Below, piece after piece: positions 15,205 to 22,168 of a DNA stretch of 32,978 bases. Positions within the stretch are counted from its first letter, which is position 1. The number at the start of each line of letters is the position of its first letter. Source of the stretch: Nonomuraea turkmeniaca (GTDB lineage: Bacteria > Actinomycetota > Actinomycetes > Streptosporangiales > Streptosporangiaceae). The stretch is from NCBI RefSeq assembly GCF_005889735.1, contig NZ_VCKY01000117.1:1-32978 (forward strand), written 5' to 3'. The position numbers and the translations under genes were made by a program. Under the pieces are notes generated by a model. It saw only the letters and a program-made list of their open reading frames with translations. It was not told where the DNA came from and did no database searches.

Positions 15205-16305
15205 TCACTCCCTTTCAGCGGCATGCTTGACCGCCTCGTCCAATCGATCCATTACGTTACCGAGCCAGTCGGCCCGCCCCAGCTCAATGAACCGGGGACG
15301 CACCTGATTGAGCCGCCGGCGAATCTGCGCCACCTCTGCGGCCGTGAGCTCGTTGCCGTCCTTCCACGTCAGATCGTCCGTCAGCAGCCGGGCGACGAAC
15401 GCGTTCCGTACCAGCAGCAGCCGGCCGTCGCCGGGCGGCGGCGGGTCGAACTTGGCGTTGCCGAGGTCGATCCCCGTCACCCGCCCATCGGCGTACTTCC
15501 AGTTCCCGTCGTTGCGGTCGCTGTTGGCGATGAGCACGTCCAACAGGGCGATCCGCCAGCCGTCGTCGGTCGCCGCGGCGGCCTTCCGCAGCGCGGGAAT
15601 CTCGTCGAACGGCCGGTCCAGCGCTGACGGGTCAGGAGCTTCCTGCAGGAACAGTTCGTGCTCGCTGACACGATGAACCGCCGGCACACGGGCACCGACT
15701 GCCCACCCCACCAAAGCGCCCAGTTCCTCGGCATCGGCCTGGTCCCGAGCTGAGCGCCACCGCGTGTCCTCCACCCGCTTGCGGTAAGCCGTGCCGCCGT
15801 TGGCGAACTCGACCCGATGCACCAGCGCGGTCGCTCCCGCCGACGGTGCGCCGGCGAACTTCACTCCGCTGGCCACGTCCGCCGCCAGCGTCGCCGCCGC
15901 CTCCTCGTAGGAGGTCTCGCCCGGTGCCGGCCGGGTCGAGCCGGGCGGCCGCCCGGCGGCATCCAGGAAGATGCGCGCCATGCTGGCGGGCTCCCCGGCG
16001 CGCTCTTGGCCCTGGAGGGTCTCCACGTCGATGGTGGCCTGCGACTGGCCGCCATGCGGGTGCACCGCGACCACACGCCCGTACTCGCCGCTGCCGAGCG
16101 TCACCACGGCGCCCACGCCGATCGACCGCCCGTGCGCATCAGCCGCCGGATGGAGCGTCCCGGTGTCGGATGGCTTGCCCGGCCCGTTGACCGGAATCCA
16201 GCCGTGCCAGTATCGCTGGCCTGGCTTGGGCACCCGGCTGGCGTTCTTGACCTCAGGCCCCGCCGTGAACCAGGTTCCGTACCGCCGCCACTGCACAGTC
16301 CGCAT
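15205..16305 (-). CDS. protein with C-terminal PI3K/HipA-like kinase domain
   Basis: A 366-residue protein. The N-terminus (YWHGWIPV, then a small barrel GVGAVVTLGSGEYGRVVAVH, residues 60-82) looks like phage structural-associated beta domains. The C-terminal half has kinase-fold signatures: GGTAYRKRV (K176), an acidic helix (E193-E194), the catalytic loop NSDRNDGNW (261-269; D263, N268) and the metal motif GIDLGNAKF (278-286; D280). This arrangement matches PI3/4-kinase-like and HipA-like phosphotransferases. Substrate unknown. The gene has no ribosome site, and its ATG is eight bases from a GACGTW promoter -10, so it is probably read from a leaderless mRNA. Its promoter links it to the phage structural genes; it may be a virion-associated effector, which is inference. 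Confidence 0.72.
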   Translation of the reverse strand: MRTVQWRRYGTWFTAGPEVKNASRVPKPGQRYWHGWIPVNGPGKPSDTGTLHPAADAHGRSIGVGAVVTLGSGEYGRVVAVHPHGGQSQATIDVETLQGQERAGEPASMARIFLDAAGRPPGSTRPAPGETSYEEAAATLAADVASGVKFAGAPSAGATALVHRVEFANGGTAYRKRVEDTRWRSARDQADAEELGALVGWAVGARVPAVHRVSEHELFLQEAPDPSALDRPFDEIPALRKAAAATDDGWRIALLDVLIANSDRNDGNWKYADGRVTGIDLGNAKFDPPPPGDGRLLLVRNAFVARLLTDDLTWKDGNELTAAEVAQIRRRLNQVRPRFIELGRADWLGNVMDRLDEAVKHAAERE

Positions 16306-16313
16306 GACGGTGC

Positions 16314-16340
16314 GATGTAGCCGATTTTGAAGCTAACGTC
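16314..16340 (-). promoter_or_regulatory. GACGTW-type phage promoter, leaderless class
   Basis: Minus strand GACGTT (16340-16335), 15 bases, then TACATC (16319-16314), eight bases before ATG 16305. The downstream gene has no Shine-Dalgarno, as expected for leaderless initiation. Confidence 0.7.
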
Positions 16341-16356
16341 CTGGCGGGCAACGGGG

Positions 16357-16391
16357 AGAGGGGCGGAAACCCACTTGGCTCCCACCCCTCT
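16357..16391 (-). terminator. hairpin after the WhiB-like gene
   Basis: AGAGGGG and CCCCTCT (seven bases each, 21-base loop) between the WhiB gene end (16446) and the next promoter. A weaker CGGCCC/GGGCCG stem lies just upstream on the same strand. It is a plausible terminator of the 19720-16446 operon. Confidence 0.45.
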
Positions 16392-16445
16392 GGTGTTCGG
16401 CCCTCGGGGCCGCCGGGGTGGCGCGCTCCGGCGAGGGAGAACGTC

Positions 16446-16752
16446 TTAGCTGGCCCGGGCCAGCCCGTAACCTCGGCGACGCAGATGGCGCCGCTCGCGA
16501 GGGTTCAGGCCGCCCCAGATGCCCCATCGCTCCCCGTGTTCGAGTGCCCAGCGCAGGCAGTCGCCGCGCACGGGACAGCCGGCGCAGATTGCCTTAGCGA
16601 GGTCCTCGCCAGCCAGCAGGAACACGTCGACGTCATCGTCGGTTCTGGAGTCGGCGTCGCTGTAGAACAACTCGGCGTCCGCGCCGTCGCAGGCGCTGCG
16701 CTCCCACCAGCGCCCCGGCTGTGCCTTTTTTCCGTCCGGTCAGCGCGGTCAC
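16446..16752 (-). CDS. WhiB-family regulator, frame interrupted at an A6 tract
   Basis: The WhiB signature is complete only if one base is removed. The reading frame that ends at 16446 contains ERSACDGADAELF, AICAGCPVRGDC and WGIWGG, giving four Cys ([4Fe-4S] ligands, spacing C-x2-C-x5-C for the last three) and the GIWGG turn. That frame has no usable start before the first Cys. GTG 16752 overlaps the upstream stop as GTGA but is in another frame; the two meet at six As (16726-16731, minus strand), and with five As the product is about 101 residues. Either an indel (sequencing or real) or slippage. Phage WhiB proteins can interfere with host WhiB regulators. A TTG at 16670 would give a protein lacking the first Cys. 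Confidence 0.75.
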
Positions 16753-17120
16753 GACGCGGCGCCTCCTGTCTCGCCGAGGGCAGACTCGGGCCATGTCACC
16801 GGGTTTGACGAGACGACGTCCGCGTCCGCGCCCCACGACCGCAGCAGTTCCGCGCGCGACTCGGCTGCCCGCTTGGAGAAGAACTGGCGCTCCTTCGGCC
16901 ACACGAAGCGGCCCTCGGCGTCGATCCTGTGGCTCAGGCCGTTCTCTCGTTCGCCGTCCTCGTAGTCGCAGCAGTTCTGGCCCGGATCCCACGTACACGG
17001 CGTCGACGTGACCCAGTCGGTGCAGTGCTTGTCGTGCCAGCCGGGAGGACGCCAGCCGAGCTGGTCGCACCCTTCCGGGTAGGTCACGTTCAGGCGGTGG
17101 ACGCGCGTCGGGCGGGTCAC
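16749..17120 (-). CDS. hypothetical protein
   Basis: A 123-residue protein rich in Trp and Cys in the N-terminal half (GWHDKHCTDW, then NCCDYEDGE), possibly metal-binding, with a helical C-terminus. GTG 17120 and the next GTG are each coupled through GTGA overlaps, so it sits inside the 19720-16446 operon. No family recognised. Confidence 0.68.
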   Translation of the reverse strand: MTRPTRVHRLNVTYPEGCDQLGWRPPGWHDKHCTDWVTSTPCTWDPGQNCCDYEDGERENGLSHRIDAEGRFVWPKERQFFSKRAAESRAELLRSWGADADVVSSNPVTWPESALGETGGAAS

Positions 17121-17758
17121 CTGTCACTCTCCTCGTTCTCGTTCGTGGCGCCCGCGTCCACCGCGGGCAACGTCAACATGCGGCCGAACAGCGCCGCGAG
17201 AATCCCCCGGGCGTGTGCGTCGGCCAGGACCTGCTCAGCGTCGGCAGCTGGCGTGAACGTCGGCGCGAGCGCCGCCACGTTGACCTGCACGCCCGGCACG
17301 CTGATGAGCTCGCCCGTGCGCGGATGCACCAGCTTCAGCTCGCGCCGGGCCGCGCCGGACGCCTCAGCCGCCTTGCGCAGCATGGCGAAGAACGCCGGCC
17401 GCACCCGCTGCTTGGTCTCCACCTCGGTGGCGAACCCTTCGGCGAGCGCCCAGGCGGCGAATCGGTCAGGGTCGCTGATCGTGATCGACAGCCGCCGCGT
17501 CGGCACGGACACGTCGCCGAACTTGCGGCCGCCCACGTACGCGCCCATCCGGTCGCCTTCGCCCATGACCGGCCGGCCGTCCGGCCGCATGGCGATGAGC
17601 GCCCGCTTGGTGATCTGGTCTCGGCGGGTGATCGGGCCGTGCTTGCTGTTGAGCCAGCGCATGAACCCGAACTCGTCAACCGCCTGCGCCGCGTCCAACG
17701 GCGCAGGCGGTTCGCTCACGTTGTGGTCCGTGCCGCCCACGTCGGCGGCCTCAGTCAT
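17117..17758 (-). CDS. hypothetical phage protein
   Basis: A 213-residue protein: an N-terminal segment with FGFMRWLNSKHGPITRRDQ, a central beta-rich part and a long helix VLADAHARGILAALFGRML near the end. I do not recognise the family. In this operon, downstream of the Sak4-like protein, a recombination or host-nuclease-inhibitor role would be usual, but nothing in the sequence shows it. ATGA coupling at both ends. Confidence 0.7.
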   Translation of the reverse strand: MTEAADVGGTDHNVSEPPAPLDAAQAVDEFGFMRWLNSKHGPITRRDQITKRALIAMRPDGRPVMGEGDRMGAYVGGRKFGDVSVPTRRLSITISDPDRFAAWALAEGFATEVETKQRVRPAFFAMLRKAAEASGAARRELKLVHPRTGELISVPGVQVNVAALAPTFTPAADAEQVLADAHARGILAALFGRMLTLPAVDAGATNENEESDR

Positions 17759-18198
17759 GCTCGCCCCCCGGTCACATGCACGACCGTGATCGGATACCGG
17801 TCCTCCGCGAGCACGACCAGGCGCCCGATCTGGTTGTCCCAGCCGATCTGCCGCTCGATGGCCACTTGCTCGTCGCACCCGGGATGCCACGGCCGGGTGA
17901 CCGTCGCGCACGTCAGCCGCCGCATCAGCTCGTACAGGTTGGCCAGCGCCTCGTCCTGCGTCAGGCCGTGGCCGGCGAGCTCGTCCATGGCATGCGCCGG
18001 GTCGTCAATGGGGAGGTCGGCGGCGTCGCAGCCGTCGAACTGGGCGCCGTTCACGTCGGCCAGATGGGCGCTCCATCGGGCGATGCTGTTGTCGAGCGGC
18101 ACCGCCGCCGTGATGGTCAACGTGGCGAAACCGGCGAGGGCGTCGGCGGCGGCCGCGACAACGGCCGCCTGAGTCGGCGCGGGCGGTGACGTCGTCAT
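17755..18198 (-). CDS. hypothetical protein
   Basis: A 147-residue protein with an Ala-rich N-terminal helix and a C-terminal strand-rich part (RLVVLAEDRYPITVVHVTGG). GGAGA seven bases before ATG 18198 supports the start, and ATGA overlaps occur at both ends. No family recognised. Confidence 0.68.
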   Translation of the reverse strand: MTTSPPAPTQAAVVAAAADALAGFATLTITAAVPLDNSIARWSAHLADVNGAQFDGCDAADLPIDDPAHAMDELAGHGLTQDEALANLYELMRRLTCATVTRPWHPGCDEQVAIERQIGWDNQIGRLVVLAEDRYPITVVHVTGGRA

Positions 18199-18479
18199 CG
18201 CGTTCTCCTTCTTCGGGATGGGGTGAGGCGGCGCAGCAGCGTGCACGGCGTGCTGGCCGGGTAGATGCGTTCGCAGCCTTGGAAGGGGCGATCGCCGACG
18301 TTGGCGTCTGTCAGGCCGACCATCGGCGTCCCCTCATGGGTCCATGAGCGGATGCCGATGAGGATGACGTCGCGGTAGCCAAGCCAGCCGTCGCCGTCGG
18401 TGACGCGCACCTCGAAGCCGAGGTGCGCGTCGGTGAGTTCGCCGACCGCGACCGGAAGCAACTCCCCGGAGCGGGTCAA
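18195..18479 (-). CDS. small hypothetical protein, beta-rich
   Basis: A 94-residue protein, largely predicted beta strands (GFEVRVTDGDGWLGYRDVIL). The TTG start (18479) overlaps the stop of the Sak4-like gene as TTGA. It probably forms a small SH3-like or OB-like barrel; function unknown. Confidence 0.65.
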   Translation of the reverse strand: MTRSGELLPVAVGELTDAHLGFEVRVTDGDGWLGYRDVILIGIRSWTHEGTPMVGLTDANVGDRPFQGCERIYPASTPCTLLRRLTPSRRRRTR

Positions 18480-19720
18480 CTGCCGACCTCCTCGGACTGC
18501 TGCTGGCTGGCCTGCTCCTGCGTCCTCAGCTCCGCCATGCGCGTCTTGTACGCCTGCTCCAGGCGCACCCGATCAGCTAGGGACACCTGTCCCTGACTGC
18601 GGGCAGAGCGCACCCGCCCCGCCACGTCGTGAAGGGCTGCGACGGTGTCGGCGGCCTGGAGCGCCGCGCCAAGTTCGTCGATGACCTGCGGGTCACTGAC
18701 GGCGCGCTGCTCGGCCAGCCGTGCCAGCATTCGCCCAAGCTCTTCCTCGCGGCGGTGCTCATTGGTGACCACCAGATGGTGGAGGGGCTCAGCCTCCCGG
18801 TACAGCTCCGACAGCCGCTCCCACGTGCTTTCCTCGTTCAATGCGTCGGCGATGATCTCCTCGGGGCTGCGGTCCGGATGTGGCGCCACCACGACTGGGA
18901 CCGCTGCCGTCGTGGCGTCCAGCCGCAGCACGTCGAACACGATCTGCTCGAGCGACCAGTCCTCGCCGAGCGCGGGCAACGCGCCCGGCCTGGCGGCGAC
19001 TGGCGAGTTCAGCGCGATGACCTGCGGCAGGCTTCCTCCGGCCAGGCGAAGCCACAGCGTGGCCACCGACCCGAGGCCCCAGTGCGTGTCGAGGACATAC
19101 TCGCGGGGACCGCTGACGGGCTGACCTGCCTTGTCGGTGGGGGAGACCCAGTGGCCGCGGCCCGTCATCACCACGATGCCGGGGATGCGGCGAAGCGCTG
19201 CCACCAGCGCCTGGTGCATGTCGTAGGAGTCGTTACGGTGGTGGCGGCTCACCTCGATGTCGGCGTCGCGGTCCTCGCGGAGCTTCGCCTGGGCGGCCTT
19301 GTTGCGCACCGAGCGCGCCCGCGCCCAGTCCGACAGCAGCCGCCAGACGCCGACCATCGTGATGATGAGAACCACTGGACGTTCGCCGGCCGCGTTGGCA
19401 TCTTCGGCGACCTGGCGGACGCCGTCCAGCGCGGCCATGATGGAGCGCACGCTGCCGTCGTGGACGACTACCTCGTAGTCGGCGCCGTCGACGGCCGCGT
19501 AATCGTCCTGGCGGCCGTCGCCGACGTCCAGCCAGAACGCCCGCCCCACGCGTGGGCTGGCGGTGAGCTGGGCGCACGCGTAGTTGATCGTGCCGCCGTC
19601 TTCGTTGCCTCCTTCTATGAAAAGGAGAGGCCACGAGGGGCGGCCGGTGGGGCGGCGCGTGGCGAGGCCACCAGGCCAGCGCGCAGCGGAAGCCTCAGCG
19701 GCGCTGGTCGCGATCGTCAT
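18476..19720 (-). CDS. Sak4-like / RecA-type phage ATPase homologue with lost Walker motifs
   Basis: A 414-residue protein that follows the actinophage AAA/Sak4 recombination ATPase along its length: SWPLLFIEG, SPRVGRAFWLDVGDG, YEVVVHDG, RPVVLII, a DWARAR helix, PGIVVMTGRG, PREYVLD and DWSLEQIVFD in the usual order. In active homologues the loop after IEG is a G-x4-GK-[ST] Walker A; here it reads GGNEDGGT (37-44), so the Lys is Gly43. The Walker B Asp is Thr121 (VVLIITM). ATP binding and hydrolysis are therefore doubtful. The C-terminal 120 residues are coiled-coil-like. ATG 19720 has ACGGAG five bases upstream. It heads the operon 19720-16446, behind a leader hairpin. Confidence 0.78.
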   Translation of the reverse strand: MTIATSAAEASAARWPGGLATRRPTGRPSWPLLFIEGGNEDGGTINYACAQLTASPRVGRAFWLDVGDGRQDDYAAVDGADYEVVVHDGSVRSIMAALDGVRQVAEDANAAGERPVVLIITMVGVWRLLSDWARARSVRNKAAQAKLREDRDADIEVSRHHRNDSYDMHQALVAALRRIPGIVVMTGRGHWVSPTDKAGQPVSGPREYVLDTHWGLGSVATLWLRLAGGSLPQVIALNSPVAARPGALPALGEDWSLEQIVFDVLRLDATTAAVPVVVAPHPDRSPEEIIADALNEESTWERLSELYREAEPLHHLVVTNEHRREEELGRMLARLAEQRAVSDPQVIDELGAALQAADTVAALHDVAGRVRSARSQGQVSLADRVRLEQAYKTRMAELRTQEQASQQQSEEVGS

Positions 19721-19762
19721 GGGGACTCCGTTCAAGACGAGGGGAGCCGGGTGCGCTACCGC

Positions 19763-19791
19763 AAAACCCCGCCGCCAGGCAGGCAGCGGGG
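19763..19791 (-). promoter_or_regulatory. attenuator-like hairpin in the leader of the Sak4 operon
   Basis: On the minus strand, CCCCGCTGCC pairs with GGCGGCGGGG (ten bases, one G-T) around a five-base loop, followed directly by TTTT. This is the form of an intrinsic terminator, but it lies 43 bases upstream of the first gene of the operon, not after a gene. Premature termination or antitermination control is likely. Confidence 0.55.
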
Positions 19792-19819
19792 CGCGGGCAG
19801 AGCTTAGAGATTTCCCGGG

Positions 19820-19841
19820 CTTGCATCTCAAAAGGTGCAAG
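19820..19841. promoter_or_regulatory. inverted repeat, possible operator
   Basis: CTTGCA and TGCAAG separated by ten bases in the divergent control region. The size and place suit a dimeric repressor site. There is no direct evidence of binding. Confidence 0.3.
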
Positions 19842-20108
19842 ACAGTTAACTTTGGGAACCGTAGCTTGGGGGCGCGCACATGGTCAACCGGCGTACCTCG
19901 GACGTAAGTGACCGGAAAGTGAACAGCATGTGCAGGCGTACGCGGCTTTCGTCCCGACTGGACTTACCAAAGCACGGGCAACGGCTCTACGCTGTGGATC
20001 AGCTACTAACCGACACCCATATCAACACCGCCCGCAACACCGAATGGCATCACCCCCACTCTGCTGGCGCCACTTCCCCCATCAGACGCCGCAAGGAGAC
20101 CCGCGTTC

Positions 20109-20624
20109 ATGCATCACCAGCCAGACGACCGCGACTGGTTTGAGCTCCACTCCGACGCTGGGCGCGGCAACCCAGGCGACTTGAGCGCCGCGCAGGAGGC
20201 CCGCCTTGGATACAGCGCCGCCCTGGCCGCCCTGGGTGACGAACTGCTGCCATTGATCGAAACCACCGGAGACAGCCGCCGCAGCGACGAGGACTTCATC
20301 CGGGAGACCAGACGGCTGGTGCCGCTGCTCATGCGGGCGGTCGAGAACTCGATCGCGCTGGTCCGGCTACGCGGCGGCGACTGGCAAACGGTTGCGAACG
20401 GCCTCGGTACCGGCCATGACGCCGAAAGCGCCGCCGGCGAGTTCGAGGACCTTGACCTCAGTAACCTGGCCGGCGACCCTGGTGCGGTGTGGCGGCGGCT
20501 GCGGCCCCGATGGTTTCCTGAGGACCCGCGGGCGGCCGCGCAAGAACTTGACGACTGGGCTCGCCGTCACGCCCACCCGGACGAGGCCGTCAGGGCGGAC
20601 CAGCCCGTCTCGGCAGGGCTGTAG
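20109..20624 (+). CDS. hypothetical protein
   Basis: A 171-residue, acidic, mostly helical protein (LSAAQEARLGYSAALAALGD; RRLVPLLMRAVENSIALVR; DDWARRHAHPDEAV). AAGGAG ten bases before ATG 20109. The segment LVRLRGGDWQTVANGLG may be a short helix-turn-helix, so a DNA-binding role is possible but unproven. It is the first plus-strand gene opposite the Sak4 operon. Confidence 0.7.
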   Translation: MHHQPDDRDWFELHSDAGRGNPGDLSAAQEARLGYSAALAALGDELLPLIETTGDSRRSDEDFIRETRRLVPLLMRAVENSIALVRLRGGDWQTVANGLGTGHDAESAAGEFEDLDLSNLAGDPGAVWRRLRPRWFPEDPRAAAQELDDWARRHAHPDEAVRADQPVSAGL

Positions 20625-20630
20625 CCCAAC

Positions 20631-20700
20631 ATTGCATCAAATAACGTCCTTGTACTAAATTTTTCGGCATGCGGGGGAGTGGTCCCCGCCTGCCGAAAGG
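20631..20700 (+). promoter_or_regulatory. conserved promoter/leader element, copy A
   Basis: It contains CATCA-AATAAC, then TTGTACT (likely -10 region), then a double stem: TCGGCA/TGCCGA (20664-20669 with 20691-20696) enclosing GCGGGG/CCCCGC around GAGTGGT, ending at the AAAGGA ribosome site of the 20707 gene. The same order of elements recurs before the 32558 gene (copy B). Confidence 0.6.
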
Positions 20701-20706
20701 AACCCC

Positions 20707-20991
20707 ATGAGCGACACCAGCGCGCCCGACTACCTCAGCCCGAAGGGCGTCGCCGTCCGCGCCCGCCGCCTGGACGTCATCGCCCGCGCCATCACCTACC
20801 TGGACAGCACGCCGACGGCTGACCTGGTCACACAGCTGGCAGATGTCTCCCGCCGTGACGCCTTGCAGGAGCCCGCCGCCCTGGCGGACTTTCTTCGCTC
20901 GATCACGATGCACAGCGACACTGCCGACGTGTTCGCCGGGTGGAAGGTCGCGCAGAACACCCTGCGCGCCGCCGGCCTCCCTCACGACTGA
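20707..20991 (+). CDS. small hypothetical protein
   Basis: A 94-residue helical protein (LDVIARAITYLDSTPTADLV, then DALQEPAALADFLRSI). AAAGGA sits seven bases before ATG 20707 at the foot of a leader hairpin, so its translation may be controlled by that structure. It ends 16 bases before a strong terminator. No family recognised; not similar to the 32558 product even though the leaders match. Confidence 0.72.
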   Translation: MSDTSAPDYLSPKGVAVRARRLDVIARAITYLDSTPTADLVTQLADVSRRDALQEPAALADFLRSITMHSDTADVFAGWKVAQNTLRAAGLPHD

Positions 20992-21007
20992 ACCTCGCAC
21001 AGCAAAG

Positions 21008-21048
21008 CGAAGACCCCCGCTGGACGTCGCTTCCAGCGGGGGTCTTCG
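21008..21048. terminator. strong bidirectional terminator
   Basis: A perfect 17-base stem (21008-21024 with 21032-21048) and seven-base loop between the plus gene ending at 20991 and the minus gene ending at 21204. The plus-strand side is followed by GCTGTGAAAAAG, with no T-tract; the length of the stem makes termination likely. Confidence 0.8.
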
Positions 21049-21203
21049 GCTGTGAAAAAGGTTGTGCGCGGACCGCCATCGGATCATCAGGGGGACAACC
21101 CCGAGAGGCTGCTTGCGATCCCCTACCTCAGGAGCCCGCGCACGGTGTCCTTCGCCCAATCCAGGAACCTAAGGGACACGAGACGGAACACTATATGCGA
21201 CGA

Positions 21204-21641
21204 TCAGCGGCCAGCGGAATCCCCACCGTCGTCACCGCTCGGCGCGAGCGGCCGCACGGCGTTGTACAGGCCCGACAGCAGCGCGGCCCCGCCAGCCTGA
21301 AGCGCCAGCAGGCCCAGCGCCTTCGGCTCCATCGAACCGGCCGACGCCACCGCCGCCGCAGCGGCCACGACCGCGGCCGACAGCAGGTTCTGCCACAGGC
21401 TCCGGTTGGCGCGCAGCACCACGTCACCCAGCTTGCCGCCTCCAGCCGGGCGGATCACGTTGTGCAGGTAGGCCAGGACAGCGGCCAGCGCGGCCGTGCC
21501 ACCGGACATGCCCAGCGTCTTCAGATCGGCTCCGTCGCCGACCACCACCACGGAAGCTGCCGCAGCTGCGGCAGCGTTCTGGATCAGGGACCTGCCCATG
21601 CGCAGCCACGCCTGCGGGTCCATCGGACTACGGTGCATCAT
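21204..21641 (-). CDS. holin-like membrane protein with internal duplication
   Basis: A 145-residue protein built from two related halves. Residues 11-67 run from AWLRMGRSLIQN through hydrophobic Ala/Val stretches to AVLAYLHNVIRPAG; residues 75-133 run from VVLRANRSLWQN to GLYNAVRPLAP. Each half has two hydrophobic segments, so four in all, the pattern of r1t-type actinophage holins in tandem. Holins make the membrane lesion that starts lysis. ATG 21641 has GGAGGGG seven bases upstream; the frame from 21677 is open but lacks a ribosome site. A GACGTW promoter (21680-21706) lies directly upstream. No endolysin gene is visible next to it. Confidence 0.72.
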   Translation of the reverse strand: MMHRSPMDPQAWLRMGRSLIQNAAAAAAASVVVVGDGADLKTLGMSGGTAALAAVLAYLHNVIRPAGGGKLGDVVLRANRSLWQNLLSAAVVAAAAAVASAGSMEPKALGLLALQAGGAALLSGLYNAVRPLAPSGDDGGDSAGR

Positions 21642-21679
21642 TGCGATCCCCTCCAACATCGGATGTCGCGACGGCACGC

Positions 21680-21706
21680 ACCGTGACGTAAAACCGGCCT
21701 AACGTC
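21680..21706 (-). promoter_or_regulatory. GACGTW-type phage promoter
   Basis: Minus strand GACGTT (21706-21701), 15 bases, then CACGGT (21685-21680). It drives the holin-like gene. The spacer also contains TTACGTC, making this copy look partly symmetric. Confidence 0.65.
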
Positions 21707-21724
21707 GCGCCGCCCTCTGCGGGG

Positions 21725-22066
21725 TCAGCCGCGGCCGAGATACTGCAACCCCCACCCGATGACGGCCAGGGCGATGCTGATCCCGATCGAGATCCACACC
21801 GCCTTGCGCTTCGACCACTCCACCAGCGCGGCCGCCGCCGCGCGTTCCTTCTCGCCGTCGGCGATCCGCTCGGCGTGCTTGTCGAGCTCGGCGCGTACCT
21901 CCCGGAACTGCGTCGCCACCGAGTCGGCCAGCTCCGCATGCCGTTGCTCGCCGGTTTCCGTGCGCAGGATCAGCAGAGCCAGCTGCCCCTTTGTCTCGGT
22001 GAAGCCGACCTCGAGCAGGCGCCGCACCTCCGCGATCTGCTCCGCCAGGTTGCTGCCATCGCTCAC
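21725..22066 (-). CDS. XhlA-like coiled-coil membrane protein
   Basis: A 113-residue protein: a long coiled-coil helix (about residues 5-80, heptad-like AELADSVATQFREVRAELDK) then KRK and one membrane segment (about 90-108, VWISIGISIALAVIGWGL). This is the layout of the XhlA/hemolysin-associated family of phage lysis and membrane accessory proteins. GTG 22066 has GGGGAG six bases upstream; the longer frame from 22090 is unsupported. It has its own GACGTW promoter and lies between the tape measure and holin genes, fitting a lysis or tail-membrane role. Confidence 0.7.
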   Translation of the reverse strand: MSDGSNLAEQIAEVRRLLEVGFTETKGQLALLILRTETGEQRHAELADSVATQFREVRAELDKHAERIADGEKERAAAAALVEWSKRKAVWISIGISIALAVIGWGLQYLGRG

Positions 22067-22106
22067 GAACGCTCCCCGCGTTGCACCCACCCTGTGTCAG
22101 CGGGGC

Positions 22107-22133
22107 ATCGTGGCCGGTCAGACGCCTAACGTC
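22107..22133 (-). promoter_or_regulatory. GACGTW-type phage promoter
   Basis: Minus strand GACGTT (22133-22128), 15 bases, then CACGAT (22112-22107), 40 bases before GTG 22066. Confidence 0.68.
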
Positions 22134-22168
22134 CAAGTCCGGCCAGCGCGAGTTGCCGCGTCAGATGG

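Larger units (their letters stand above)
19721..20108. other. divergent control region
   Basis: 388 bases without a gene between the minus operon (19720) and the plus gene (20109). It holds a terminator-like hairpin (19763-19791), a CTTGCA/TGCAAG inverted repeat (19820-19841) and one GACGTAAG element (19901-19908, plus strand) that lacks a matching -10 at the expected distance. This is the likely site of control of both directions. Confidence 0.5.

Noticed and set aside
19901..19927. Tenth GACGTW promoter before the 20109 gene
   Set aside because: GACGTAAG is present, but the hexamer 15 bases on is AACAGC, which does not fit, and the gene is 200 bases away.
20642..20648. GACGTT (minus strand) inside leader copy A
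   Set aside because: It points away from the 20707 gene, has no -10 at the expected place and is not kept in leader copy B.
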